Positions 27,283 to 35,604 of a stretch of 64,000 nt of DNA are shown one piece after another. The DNA comes from Sphingosinicella sp. BN140058 (GTDB lineage: Bacteria > Pseudomonadota > Alphaproteobacteria > Sphingomonadales > Sphingomonadaceae). Numbering within the stretch: the first letter of the stretch is position 1; each line of letters starts with the position of its first letter. The notes below the pieces were generated by a model, which saw nothing but the letters and a program-made list of their open reading frames with translations, had not been told where the DNA came from and did not search any database. The translations under genes and the position numbers were made by a program. The stretch is from assembly GCF_004135585.1 (NCBI RefSeq), contig NZ_CP035501.1:1413001-1477000 (forward strand), written 5' to 3'.

Positions 27283-28643
27283 GGCTGCAGCCCATATTGC
27301 TTGAGCAGATCGTAGAGGGTCGGCCGGCTGATCCCGAGCAGCTTGGCGGCGCTCGAGATATTGTTCTCGCTGCGCGCCAGAGCCTGGCGGATGGCGCGGC
27401 GATCAGCCGCTTCCCGCGCCGCCTTGAGATTAAGCGGCAGGCCTTGTTCCTCGTCCGTTTCGAGATCGAGATCCTCGGCAGTGACATGCTTGCCGTCGGC
27501 CATGATCACCGCCCGCTTCATTCGGTTCTCGAGTTCGCGAACGTTCCCGGGCCATTGCCAGGCGTCGACGGCGGCGAGCGCCGCCGGTGTGAAGCCCTTG
27601 ACCTGCGGGTTCATCTCGCGGGCGAAGCGGTGGAGGAAATGCTTGGCGAGCAGCACCGCGTCGCCGGCGCGCTCGGCAAGGCTGGGGATGCGGACGACGA
27701 TTTCCGCGAGCCGGTACCAGAGGTCCTCGCGGAAGCTCCCCGCCTTGATCATCTCGGGCAGATCCTGGTGGGTCGCACACACGATCCTGGTATCGACCGC
27801 AATCGGCTTGCGGCCGCCGATCCGCTCGATCGTCCGCTCCTGCAGGAAGCGCAGCAATTTGACCTGGAGCGGAAGCGGGATGTCGCCGACCTCGTCGAGG
27901 AACAAGGTGCCGCCATGCGCCTGCTCGATCTTGCCCTCGGTGGTCTTGACGGCGCCGGTGAACGCGCCGCGCTCGTAGCCGAACAGTTCGGCCTCGAGCA
28001 GGTTCTCCGGAATCGCCGCGCAATTGATCGCGACGAAACCGCCAGCGGAACGGCGGCTGGCCTTGTGAAGGCCGCGTGCCAGCAATTCCTTGCCGGTGCC
28101 GCTGGCGCCGAGCAGCATCACCGACACATTGGTGTTGGCGACCCTCTCGATCGTCCGCGCGACCTTCATCATCTCGGGCGCTGCGGTGAGCATCGTGCCC
28201 AGCACAGTGCGATCCTCGCCGACCCGGCTTTCGAGCCGGCGATTCTCATGCTCGATGCCGTGCAGCTGGAACGCGCGGCGAACGATCAGCCCGAGCTGAT
28301 CGATGTCGACGGGCTTGTGGTAGAAATCATAGGCGCCAGACGAAATTGCGCGCAGCGCGCTTTCGCGCGCGCCGTGGCCGGACGCGACGATGACCTTGGT
28401 CTCGGGCTTGAGCGCAAGGATCTTCTCCAGGGTCGCGAAGCCCTCGCTCACCCCGTTCGGATCCGGCGGCAGGCCGAGATCGAGCGTCACCACCGGCGGC
28501 TCCTCGGCGCGCAGGATATCAATCGCGGCATTGCGGTCGGAGGCGATCAGCACCTCGTAATCGTCATAGGCCCAACGCAGCTGGCGCTGCAGGCCCTCGT
28601 CGTCTTCGACGATCAGAAGCTTGGCTTTGGCCTCGGCGGTCAT
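27279..28643 (-). CDS. prsR: PEP-CTERM-box response regulator PrsR (σ54 activator)
   Basis: 454 residues from ATG 28643, which overlaps the PrsK stop (ATGA). Receiver domain with phospho-acceptor D55 (VVTLDLGLPP), then an AAA+ σ54-interaction domain: GASGTGKE (Walker A), GYERGAFTGA (the GAFTGA σ54 contact loop), GGTLFLDEVGDIPL (Walker B), and a Fis-type helix-turn-helix (NNISSAAKLLGISRPTLYDLL). The family activates promoters of PEP-CTERM protein and EPS genes together with RpoN; its kinase PrsK is next door. Confidence 0.93.
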   Translation of the reverse strand: MTAEAKAKLLIVEDDEGLQRQLRWAYDDYEVLIASDRNAAIDILRAEEPPVVTLDLGLPPDPNGVSEGFATLEKILALKPETKVIVASGHGARESALRAISSGAYDFYHKPVDIDQLGLIVRRAFQLHGIEHENRRLESRVGEDRTVLGTMLTAAPEMMKVARTIERVANTNVSVMLLGASGTGKELLARGLHKASRRSAGGFVAINCAAIPENLLEAELFGYERGAFTGAVKTTEGKIEQAHGGTLFLDEVGDIPLPLQVKLLRFLQERTIERIGGRKPIAVDTRIVCATHQDLPEMIKAGSFREDLWYRLAEIVVRIPSLAERAGDAVLLAKHFLHRFAREMNPQVKGFTPAALAAVDAWQWPGNVRELENRMKRAVIMADGKHVTAEDLDLETDEEQGLPLNLKAAREAADRRAIRQALARSENNISSAAKLLGISRPTLYDLLKQYGLQP

Positions 28644-30706
28644 GCGCGCATCCGTTCGGGTGAAAGATAATGGCTCGGCTCGGCGAGCGGCAGGATGATG
28701 GTGAAGCACGTCCCCTCCCCTTCGATGCTGGCGACTTCGAGCCGCCCGCCGATCGCTCCGACCAGCGCCCGCGCCTCGAATGCGCCGACCCCGAAGCCGC
28801 CGTCCTTGGTCGATGCGAAGGGCTGAAACAGCCGGCCCCGGATGAATTCGGCCGACATACCGGCGCCATTGTCGATGATCTCGATCAGCGCGGTGCCGTC
28901 CTCGGCGCGCAGCCGAAGCAGAACCGGCGCGCCGCCGTCGCTCGCATCAATCGCATTCTGGAGCAGATGGGTGATCGCCTGCTCGAGCGCGCGGGCATCG
29001 ACCACAGACACCAGGCCGGGCTGCGCCGCCACTTCGACCGGGTGCAACCGCCTCTTGCCTTCGGCCAAGGCGGAAAGGATGTGGCCGAGACTGGTCGGAC
29101 GCGGCGTATCGCCCTCGGCTCCGGCGTTGCGGGACAGGCGGGCGAGCAGATCGTTCATCTTCTTCACCGAGCTCTGAAGCGTTGCGATCATGTCCTGGCG
29201 AAAGGCCGGATTGTCGGCGTGCCGTTCGGCATTACGGGCGACGAGGCTGAGCTGGCTGACCAGATTCTTGATATCGTGGAGGATGAAGGCGAAGCGGCGA
29301 TTAAATTCGTCGAACCTCTGCGCGTTGGCGAGCGCTTCCTGGCTGCGCGCTTCGGCGAGATAGCTCGCCGCCTGGATACCCGCGGCGCGGAACAGATCGA
29401 AATCCTCCCAGTCGAGCGCGCGCCGGATCTGCGGGTGCTGGAGGATGACGAGACCGACCAGGCGATCGCTGTGGAGCAAGGGCACACCTGCCCAGGCAAT
29501 TTCGAGCGCGGCGAGCCGGTCCGTGGAGGGCGTCGTCTGGCCGGTCGGGGCCGTTCGCGCGGCATCCAGATCGAGGATGTGGGCCGTCTGTTCGAGGAAA
29601 GCGATCAGGGCTGCGTCATCGCCGGCTTGCGGCAGCGGATCGTGCCAGTTGACCCGCGCCTCGACGACCAGCCGGCCATTCTCGTCGGGCGCGAGCAACA
29701 GTCCACCGGGACTTTCGGCGATGTCCGCAATCGCCTTGACGACGCGCTGGCCGAGCGGCGGCGCGTCATGGCCCGCCGCACCTACGGTTCGGGTGAAACG
29801 CAGCCATTCCTCGCGATAATCGTAGCGATGCTCGAAGAAGTGCTTGGCCAGCATCACCCGCAGCCAGGCGCGCGGCCGTCCCGACGGCAGGACCAGCCCG
29901 GCGAGCGCGATCATGGCCGAGACCAGGCCGACCTGGCCCAAACGCACCCAGTCGCCGCCGACGATTTCCAGCGCCCGCGTCGCCGACATCATCACCATCA
30001 GATAAAGGAAGATCGCGATCGCGGAGAGTGACTGGAAAGTCGCGGCGCGGCTGAGCTGGAAGCGCCACTCGGTGTCGCGCCGGGTGGCGGCGGCGAACAG
30101 CGAGGCAACCAACACCAGCACCAGGCCGCGAAATGCGATCAGGTCGTGGACCGGCGAACGGGTGAGATAGCCTGTCGTGTAGAGGTGGAGATCGTAGGTC
30201 CACATCGCGGCAAGCGCGATCATCGGCAGCTTCAGCCCCGAGCGGCTGTCCGGCGCGGCCTGGCCGTAGAGATTGTGGACGAGGACGAGCGCTCCGGCGG
30301 AGATGAGCAGCCCCAGCATCTGCGCGGTCGAGGTCAGCGCCTGATAGGCCAGCGGCTCGGTTTCGAATCGCGGCAGCACCCCGGCGATGGTGATCTGCAG
30401 GCCGATGACTCCGCCGATCACACCGTAGACGATGCGCACCGCACGCTGGCGCTCGACGTCGGCGCTGCGCACGATCGCGTACATGAAGGACAGGAAGGCG
30501 AAGTTGCGGCCGCTTTCCGCAAGTCCGGCGGCAAGCGAGGAGGCGCCGACGAAAGCGACCAGGATCGCCCAGGCGCTGGTCACGGCGAATGCGCCGGCGA
30601 GATGCCGGCTGCGCGCGCCCTGCCGCCAGTGGCGAAGCTGGCGAACGGCGAGAATGCCGAACGCCAGCGCGGCGAGCGCGTGCATCCAGACACCGAAACC
30701 GAGCAT
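28640..30706 (-). CDS. prsK: XrtA/PEP-CTERM system histidine kinase PrsK
   Basis: 688 residues. About eight membrane segments occupy the first ~290 residues, then a GAF-like domain (~300-450) and the kinase core: RRFAFILHDIKNLVSQLSL contains the phospho-acceptor His in the HDxKN variant typical of PrsK, followed by HLLQNAIDAS (N box), IIDNGAGM (G1) and GGFGVGAFEARAL (G2). It senses an unknown membrane signal and phosphorylates PrsR. The start overlaps the glycosyltransferase stop by one base (TGATG), so translation is coupled. Confidence 0.93.
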   Translation of the reverse strand: MLGFGVWMHALAALAFGILAVRQLRHWRQGARSRHLAGAFAVTSAWAILVAFVGASSLAAGLAESGRNFAFLSFMYAIVRSADVERQRAVRIVYGVIGGVIGLQITIAGVLPRFETEPLAYQALTSTAQMLGLLISAGALVLVHNLYGQAAPDSRSGLKLPMIALAAMWTYDLHLYTTGYLTRSPVHDLIAFRGLVLVLVASLFAAATRRDTEWRFQLSRAATFQSLSAIAIFLYLMVMMSATRALEIVGGDWVRLGQVGLVSAMIALAGLVLPSGRPRAWLRVMLAKHFFEHRYDYREEWLRFTRTVGAAGHDAPPLGQRVVKAIADIAESPGGLLLAPDENGRLVVEARVNWHDPLPQAGDDAALIAFLEQTAHILDLDAARTAPTGQTTPSTDRLAALEIAWAGVPLLHSDRLVGLVILQHPQIRRALDWEDFDLFRAAGIQAASYLAEARSQEALANAQRFDEFNRRFAFILHDIKNLVSQLSLVARNAERHADNPAFRQDMIATLQSSVKKMNDLLARLSRNAGAEGDTPRPTSLGHILSALAEGKRRLHPVEVAAQPGLVSVVDARALEQAITHLLQNAIDASDGGAPVLLRLRAEDGTALIEIIDNGAGMSAEFIRGRLFQPFASTKDGGFGVGAFEARALVGAIGGRLEVASIEGEGTCFTIILPLAEPSHYLSPERMRA

Positions 30707-32094
30707 CAGCGCGCGCCGTCCGGCCAGAGCACCACACGTACCGTCTGGAGCAGGATCAGCAGATCGAGGAAGGGCGTGTAGTTCTTGGCGTAATAAAGAT
30801 CATATTCGAGCTTCTGGCGCGCATCCTCGACGGAGGCTCCGTACGGAAAGTTGATCTGCGCCCAGCCGGTAATGCCGGGCTTCACCACGTGCCTTTCGGT
30901 ATAATAAGGCAAACGCGATTCCAGATCGGAAACGAATTGCGGCCGCTCCGGGCGGGGGCCGACGAAGCTCATCTCGCCTTTCAGCACGGTCCAGGCCTGG
31001 GGCAGCTCGTCGATCCTGAGCTTGCGGATGATCGAACCGATCCGGGTAACCCGGGGATCGTCCTTCTGCGCCCAGACCGCCTTGCCGCCGACTTCGGCAT
31101 CCTGACGCATCGAGCGGATCTTCAGGATTTCGAACGGCTGGCCGTAGAGGCCGATCCGCCGCTGCCGGAAGAAGGCCGGTCCGGCGCTCTCCAGCTTCAC
31201 CGCCGCCGCGGTGAGCAGGATGATCGGCCCGAAGACGAGCAGGATCACCGCGCTTACCGCGATGTCGAACAGCCGCTTGCCGCCGCTCGACAAGCGGCGT
31301 CCCGCGGAAAAGCCGTCGGAGAAGATCAGCCACGACGGATTGAGGCTGTCGAGATCGACCCGCCCCGTCTCGCGCTCCAGGAAGGAGGAGATTTCGTTGA
31401 CATGGACTCCGGTGGTCTTGATCCGAAGCAGGTCGGCGAGCGGCAGCGCGTTGCGCCGTTCCTCGAGCGCGAGCACGACTTCGCTGACCCCGAGGCGGAC
31501 GACATGATCGTTGAGGTTCGCGATCGCGGCGCGGTTCACCGCGCTCGGCACCACCACGCCGCCGTCGTTCATGGCGACGTAGCCGGCAATGGCGAAGCCC
31601 GCCCCCTCGCGCCGGGCGACGTCGGCGAGCCGGGCGGCGCGAGGCCCCGCGCCGAGAACGAGCACGCGGCGCTTGAAGGCGTCGTGACCGACCAACTGGC
31701 CCGCAACTACCCGGACGACGAACAGGCCGAACAGCGCAAGCGCCATCGCGTAGAGCAGATTCGAGCGCCAGAAGGTGACCGCCGGCAGCATGAAGAAGAC
31801 GAAGGCGAGCAGCAGCACGCCGAGCGAGATCGCGACGACGAGGCGCGCCGTGCCGATCCGCATCGATCGCAGCGCATCGGCGCCGTAGACGCCGACGCCG
31901 ACCATCGCCAGCTCGAGCACGACCGCGAAGGTGAGCAGATGCGGGAGTCGGTCAACGTCGGGATCGGCCTGGGAATCGATCTGCCACAACCGCAGCAGCC
32001 ATCCCGCCTCGCCCGCCAGCATCAGCAGGACGAAGTCGATCAGGCCGAGCAACAGGACGGTATGGGGGACGTAATGCTTGAACAGCCTTACCAT
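30706..32094 (-). CDS. PEP-CTERM/XrtA system undecaprenyl-phosphate sugar phosphotransferase
   Basis: 462 residues. Five N-terminal membrane segments and a Rossmann-like CoA-binding_3 region ([24 protein letters not shown]), then the bacterial sugar transferase domain (~270-460): [72 protein letters not shown] and [19 protein letters not shown]. This is the initiating polyprenyl glycosylphosphotransferase (TIGR03013 type) of exosortase-linked EPS synthesis at the inner membrane. First gene of the Prs operon; a 17-bp motif at 32112-32128 lies 17 bp before its start. Confidence 0.92.
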   Translation of the reverse strand: MVRLFKHYVPHTVLLLGLIDFVLLMLAGEAGWLLRLWQIDSQADPDVDRLPHLLTFAVVLELAMVGVGVYGADALRSMRIGTARLVVAISLGVLLLAFVFFMLPAVTFWRSNLLYAMALALFGLFVVRVVAGQLVGHDAFKRRVLVLGAGPRAARLADVARREGAGFAIAGYVAMNDGGVVVPSAVNRAAIANLNDHVVRLGVSEVVLALEERRNALPLADLLRIKTTGVHVNEISSFLERETGRVDLDSLNPSWLIFSDGFSAGRRLSSGGKRLFDIAVSAVILLVFGPIILLTAAAVKLESAGPAFFRQRRIGLYGQPFEILKIRSMRQDAEVGGKAVWAQKDDPRVTRIGSIIRKLRIDELPQAWTVLKGEMSFVGPRPERPQFVSDLESRLPYYTERHVVKPGITGWAQINFPYGASVEDARQKLEYDLYYAKNYTPFLDLLILLQTVRVVLWPDGAR

Positions 32095-32111
32095 CGCGCC
32101 ATCGCCTCAGA

Positions 32112-32128
32112 TGTAAGCTTTTCCGACA
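32112..32128 (-). promoter_or_regulatory. Candidate regulatory motif upstream of the Prs operon
   Basis: TGTCGGAAAAGCTTACA on the minus strand, just upstream of the glycosyltransferase start. It is a partly dyadic element (TGTcgg...ttACA) in the position and style of the 'PEP-CTERM box' after which PrsR is named; I recall that box only roughly. I find no convincing -24/-12 σ54 promoter (GG-N10-GC) next to it, and it is very close to the start codon. Confidence 0.35.
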
Positions 32129-32253
32129 CGGCGCGTGGTGTCGCGCAAATTGACAAAGATTCGGTGAAGGAGGCTGGCCGAGAGACAGGGACGCTCCGTG
32201 CAGCCAACCCGCCTACTCCGAGTTCTTACCCGGCCATGATGAAGGAACATCCG

Positions 32254-33207
32254 ATGCCTGAACTCCGCCGTCTCGGCCGCAGCGACCTTTCCACGCCCCG
32301 CCTGGTGCTCGGCGGCAATGTGTTCGGCTGGACGGCCGATGCGGCGACGTCGTTTCGCACTCTCGATCGCTTCGCCGAGGCCGGCGGGCTGATGATCGAC
32401 ACGGCGGACGTCTATTCCGCCTGGGTCGAGGGCCATCGCGGGGGCGAGAGCGAGACGATCATCGGCGAATGGATCCGGCGCCGTGGTGGTACCCGAGGCG
32501 TGCTGATCGCGACCAAGGTCGGAATGCTGCCCGGCGAGGGCGGCGAGAAACTGGCGCCGGCGCGGATCGCCGCCGCTGCGGAGGCGTCGCTGAAGCGGCT
32601 CGGGGTCGACACCATCGACCTCTATTACGCGCACCAGGACGATCCGGAGACGCCGATCGACGACGTTCTCCAGGTTTTCGATGCTCTCGTACGGGACGGG
32701 AAGGTCCGCACGCTCGGCGCGTCCAACTTTACCGCCGAGCGCCTGGAGGAGTCGCTCGCAGCCGCGTCCCGCCTCGGCACCGCGCGCTACGAGGTGCTGC
32801 AACCGGAATATCATCTGATGGCGCGTGAGGATGTCGAAAGAGCACTGCAGCCGCTTTGCGTGTCGGAGGACATTTCGATCCTTCCTTATTACGGCCTCGC
32901 CTCCGGTTTCCTCACCGGCAAATACCGCCGGCGCGAGGATTTCGGCCAAAGCGTGCGCGGCGGGCGGATGGAGCGGTTCTGGAACGCGCGCGGCTTCGCC
33001 GTGCTCGAGGCGCTCGATGCAGTAGCCGCCGAGGCTCGGGCGACCCCGGCGCAGGTCGCACTTGCCTGGCTCGCCGCGCAGCCCGCCGTCGCGGCCCCGA
33101 TCGCCAGCGCGCGCACGCCGGAGCAATTGGAAGAGCTGCTGCCGGCAATGACCTTGGAACTCACCGCGGACCAGCGCGCGCGCCTCGACGCCGCGTCCCG
33201 CAGCTGA
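32254..33207 (+). CDS. Aldo/keto reductase
   Basis: 317 residues from ATG 32254, chosen because GAAGGAAC sits 7 bp upstream; ATGs at 32236 and 32239 are in frame. The (α/β)8 reductase pattern is clear: LGGNVFGWTADAAT, MIDTADVYSAWVEGHRGGESETIIG (catalytic Asp and Tyr), VLIATKVGM (Lys), LYYAHQDDPETP (His), LGASNFTAERLEE, and LPYYGLASGFLTGKY for NADP binding. It reduces carbonyl compounds in the cytoplasm; the substrate is unknown. Divergent from the Prs operon. Confidence 0.9.
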   Translation: MPELRRLGRSDLSTPRLVLGGNVFGWTADAATSFRTLDRFAEAGGLMIDTADVYSAWVEGHRGGESETIIGEWIRRRGGTRGVLIATKVGMLPGEGGEKLAPARIAAAAEASLKRLGVDTIDLYYAHQDDPETPIDDVLQVFDALVRDGKVRTLGASNFTAERLEESLAAASRLGTARYEVLQPEYHLMAREDVERALQPLCVSEDISILPYYGLASGFLTGKYRRREDFGQSVRGGRMERFWNARGFAVLEALDAVAAEARATPAQVALAWLAAQPAVAAPIASARTPEQLEELLPAMTLELTADQRARLDAASRS

Positions 33208-33290
33208 ACAGCGCTTCGCGCCGCGACCGCGCTTGGCCGTTGATGCGGCGGGCTCCGTTGGCCTAGCATGGCCGGCGAGGAGATATCGAC

Positions 33291-33506
33291 GTGCCGCTCT
33301 TCGCAAGCGCGAGACAGATCATGTGCCGGCTCGGCCACCACATCGCGGAACCTGGCGAGGTGTGGAATCGCGGCTACTTCTTCACTCGCTGCAGCGGGTG
33401 CGGCGCCGATCTGGTTCGCACGGCGTCGGGCAAGTGGCACGTGCCGAAGGGCCGCAAGGTGGTCTGGAAGCCGCGCAAGGCCCGCGGCCGCAGGCCCGGC
33501 GAATAG
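33291..33506 (+). CDS. Small zinc-ribbon-like protein, function unknown
   Basis: 71 residues from GTG 33291 with GGCGAGGAGA upstream. MCRLGHHIAEPGEVWNRGYFF contains a Cys and two His, followed by CSGCGADL (CxxC), so a single zinc site (Cys, His, Cys, Cys) is likely. The second half is very basic (GKWHVPKGRKVVWKPRKARGRRPGE), which could bind nucleic acid or ribosomal RNA. No family name recognised. Confidence 0.65.
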   Translation: MPLFASARQIMCRLGHHIAEPGEVWNRGYFFTRCSGCGADLVRTASGKWHVPKGRKVVWKPRKARGRRPGE

Positions 33507-33579
33507 GATCCCGTACCTCTCCGGTCGCGCCGTCTCTGGCTCATGGGTTTGGGTTTGCGACAGCCCGCCGCATTGAGTG

Positions 33580-33599
33580 TTGACAGAATGGGATCCCAT
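33580..33599 (+). promoter_or_regulatory. Candidate promoter -35 box with overlapping palindromic operator
   Basis: TTGACA at 33580-33585 is a perfect σ70 -35 hexamer; the -10 at 17-18 bp spacing (CAGTTT/AGTTTC) is weak. A perfect 12-bp palindrome, ATGGGATCCCAT (33588-33599), lies in the spacer, where a repressor would block the promoter. It is ~50 bp before the leader peptide gene. Confidence 0.45.
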
Positions 33600-33647
33600 C
33601 GGCAGTTTCAGAGTACAGGCCGATCAAGGCTCGGAAAGGAGGCAGAG

Positions 33648-33734
33648 ATGAAGAACGGACAGATCGTCGCCCGCTTCGAGGCTCTCTCCTTTCATCTCGG
33701 CAGCTTCGCTTCGTTTATGGGCCGGTACGCCTGA
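33648..33734 (+). CDS. Phe-rich leader peptide of the aromatic amino-acid operon
   Basis: 28 codons, ATG 33648, preceded by a very good ribosome site (AAAGGAGG). The peptide reads MKNGQIVARFEALSF with four Phe in all (F10, F15, F20, F23; TTC/TTT) and a Tyr near the end, an extreme Phe content for its size. It precedes genes for chorismate mutase-DAHP synthase and prephenate dehydratase, so ribosome stalling on Phe codons could set expression by Phe-tRNA charging, as in enteric pheA leaders. Its TGA sits in the loop of the hairpin 33722-33745. It was selected by the ribosome site, not by the longer frame from 33543. Confidence 0.75.
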   Translation: MKNGQIVARFEALSFHLGSFASFMGRYA

Positions 33735-33822
33735 GGGCGTGCCGGAGTCTCACCCCCGAAGCCACCCATCCTGCCCACCTGCCGAAAGAGCCGCTCCCCC
33801 CGTGCAAGCGCCACGCGAGCGG
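33722..33822 (+). promoter_or_regulatory. Two hairpins between leader peptide and DAHP synthase gene
   Basis: Hairpin A, 33722-33745: CCGGTACGCC / GGCGTGCCGG, 10 pairs (one T-G), loop TGAG containing the leader stop codon. Hairpin B, 33791-33822: CCGCTC / GAGCGG with inner CGTG / CACG, 18 nt before the DAHP synthase ATG. Neither is followed by a T-run, so a classical intrinsic attenuator is not evident; control may act on Rho or on translation initiation. Confidence 0.5.
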
Positions 33823-33840
33823 TGACAGTGAGACATCATC

Positions 33841-35604
33841 ATGCCTGACCGCCTGAGCGCGCTCCGCGCCGAAATCGACTCTCTCGACGACCAGATCCTC
33901 GACCTCATCGAACGCCGCCTCGCCGCCTCGGCAGCGATCTCCGCCGCCAAGGGCAATGGCGAGGACGGCCGGCTCAAGCTCCGCCCCCGCCGCCAGGCCG
34001 AGGTAATCGCCCGCCTGCAGGGGCGTGCCGAAGCGACTCCGGCGGATGCGGTGGCGCTGATCTGGCGCGAACTGATGGCGCATACGCTGCAGGCGCAGGC
34101 GCGCACCGAGATCATCCTGTGCGGCGACGAAATTCCGGACCGGCTCGATCTTCAGGTGCGCGATCATTTCGGCACGGCATTCCCGATCCGACGCGTCGGA
34201 TCGCGCGCGGAAGCGCTGCGCCTGGCCCGCGAGGAAGAAGCGATTGCGGTGCTCGGCACCCCGCTCGCCGCCGGCGAGGGCGATGGCCTGCTGGTCTTCG
34301 ACATCGTCCGCGACGCGGGCGACGCAACGATCGGCTATGCAGTCGGCCGGATCGCGCCGGGCGACACCATCGAGACTGCCGGGGAAGCGGCCGGTCCGAG
34401 CTGGTCGCCCGGGAGTTGGCGCGCGCGTCCGGCAGCGCAGATGCCGGTCTATCCGGACGCGGCAGCGCTTGCCGCAAGCGAGCGGGCGCTGACCGAGCGT
34501 TCGCCGCTGGTTCCGCTCTGCGAAGTGACGGCTCTTCGGGCACGGCTTGCGCGGGTCGCGGCGGGCGCAGCCTTCCTCGTCCAGGGCGGCGATTGCGCCG
34601 AAAGCTTCGCCGAATTCAGCCCGGAGAAGGTCCGGCGCGACGAGCAGCTCCTGCTCGGCATCGGCAGCCTGATCGCGTCCGCCGGTCCCTCCGTGGTCCA
34701 CGTTGCCCGCGCCGCTGGCCAGTTCGCGAAGCCGCGCTCGGCGACAATGGAGAGCGAAGCGGGGATCAGCCTGCCGAGCTATCGCGGCGATGCGGTGAAC
34801 GGCCGCGCGTTCACCAGCGCCAGCCGCGCCCCTGAGCCCGAAAGGTTGATCGAGGCGTACGAACAGGCCCGCGCCACCCTCACCCTCCTCGGCGCCTACC
34901 GCCTGGCGGAGCGCAGCCGTGACATGGTCTATGCGAGCCATGAAGCATTGCTGCTCCATTACGAACAGGCGCTCACCCGCCAGGATCCCGAGACCGGCCT
35001 GCACTGGGCCGGCTCGGGCCACATGGTCTGGATCGGCGAGCGCACCCGCGCCATCGGCGGGGCGCACGTCGAATATGCCCGCGGCATCGCCAACCCGATC
35101 GGTCTCAAGTGCGGTCCGACGATGGCTGCGGACGAGCTGCTTCGCTTGATCGATCTGCTCGATCCGGACAACGAGGCCGGACGGCTGGTGCTGATCGGCC
35201 GGTTCGGGGCCGCGCAGGCAGGCTCGGCGCTTCCGTCGCTGATGCAGGCGACGCGCCGTGCGGGGCGCCGGGCGATCTGGTCGATCGATCCGATGCACGG
35301 CAACGGCTCGGTCGTGCGGGGCGTCAAGACCCGCAACCTCACCGACATTCTCACTGAGACCCGGACCTTCTTCGAGGTCGCTGCGGCGGAAGGGGTGCAT
35401 GCGGGCGGCATCCATCTCGAGATGACAGGCAGCGACGTTACCGAATGTCTCGGCGGCCAGGCATGCGGCGGCGAAAGTGAGCTCGGCCGGCGCTATCTCA
35501 GCCATTGCGATCCCCGCCTCAATCCGCCGCAGGCGCTGGAAGTGGCGATCGCGGTCGCGTCCCTGGTCGGCCGGGCGGCCGAGCGTCGCTCGGACGCCGC
35601 GTGA
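33841..35604 (+). CDS. Chorismate mutase – degenerate middle domain – type II DAHP synthase fusion
   Basis: 587 residues. Residues ~4-88 are an AroQ chorismate mutase helix bundle (LSALRAEIDSLDDQILDLIERR...AAK...RPRRQAEV). Residues ~89-186 (VRDHFGTAFPIRRVGSRAEALRLA..AIAVLGTP) vaguely resemble a prephenate-dehydratase-like fold without its catalytic motifs. Residues ~187-587 are a type II DAHP synthase: PSWSPGSWRARPAAQMPVYPD, QGGDCAESF (Cys252), FAKPRS, LPSYRGDAVNG, RFGAAQAGSALPSLM, DPMHGNG, HLEMTGSDVTECLGG. It starts the shikimate pathway and converts chorismate to prephenate in one chain. Coupled to the next gene (GTGA). Confidence 0.9.
   Translation: MPDRLSALRAEIDSLDDQILDLIERRLAASAAISAAKGNGEDGRLKLRPRRQAEVIARLQGRAEATPADAVALIWRELMAHTLQAQARTEIILCGDEIPDRLDLQVRDHFGTAFPIRRVGSRAEALRLAREEEAIAVLGTPLAAGEGDGLLVFDIVRDAGDATIGYAVGRIAPGDTIETAGEAAGPSWSPGSWRARPAAQMPVYPDAAALAASERALTERSPLVPLCEVTALRARLARVAAGAAFLVQGGDCAESFAEFSPEKVRRDEQLLLGIGSLIASAGPSVVHVARAAGQFAKPRSATMESEAGISLPSYRGDAVNGRAFTSASRAPEPERLIEAYEQARATLTLLGAYRLAERSRDMVYASHEALLLHYEQALTRQDPETGLHWAGSGHMVWIGERTRAIGGAHVEYARGIANPIGLKCGPTMAADELLRLIDLLDPDNEAGRLVLIGRFGAAQAGSALPSLMQATRRAGRRAIWSIDPMHGNGSVVRGVKTRNLTDILTETRTFFEVAAAEGVHAGGIHLEMTGSDVTECLGGQACGGESELGRRYLSHCDPRLNPPQALEVAIAVASLVGRAAERRSDAA

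Noticed and set aside
32095..32200. σ54 promoter (-24/-12) for the Prs operon
   Set aside because: No GG-N10-GC pair with acceptable flanks found in the region just upstream of the start.
33722..33822. Classical intrinsic attenuator after the Phe leader
   Set aside because: Hairpins are present but none is followed by a T-run, so a Rho-independent terminator cannot be claimed.
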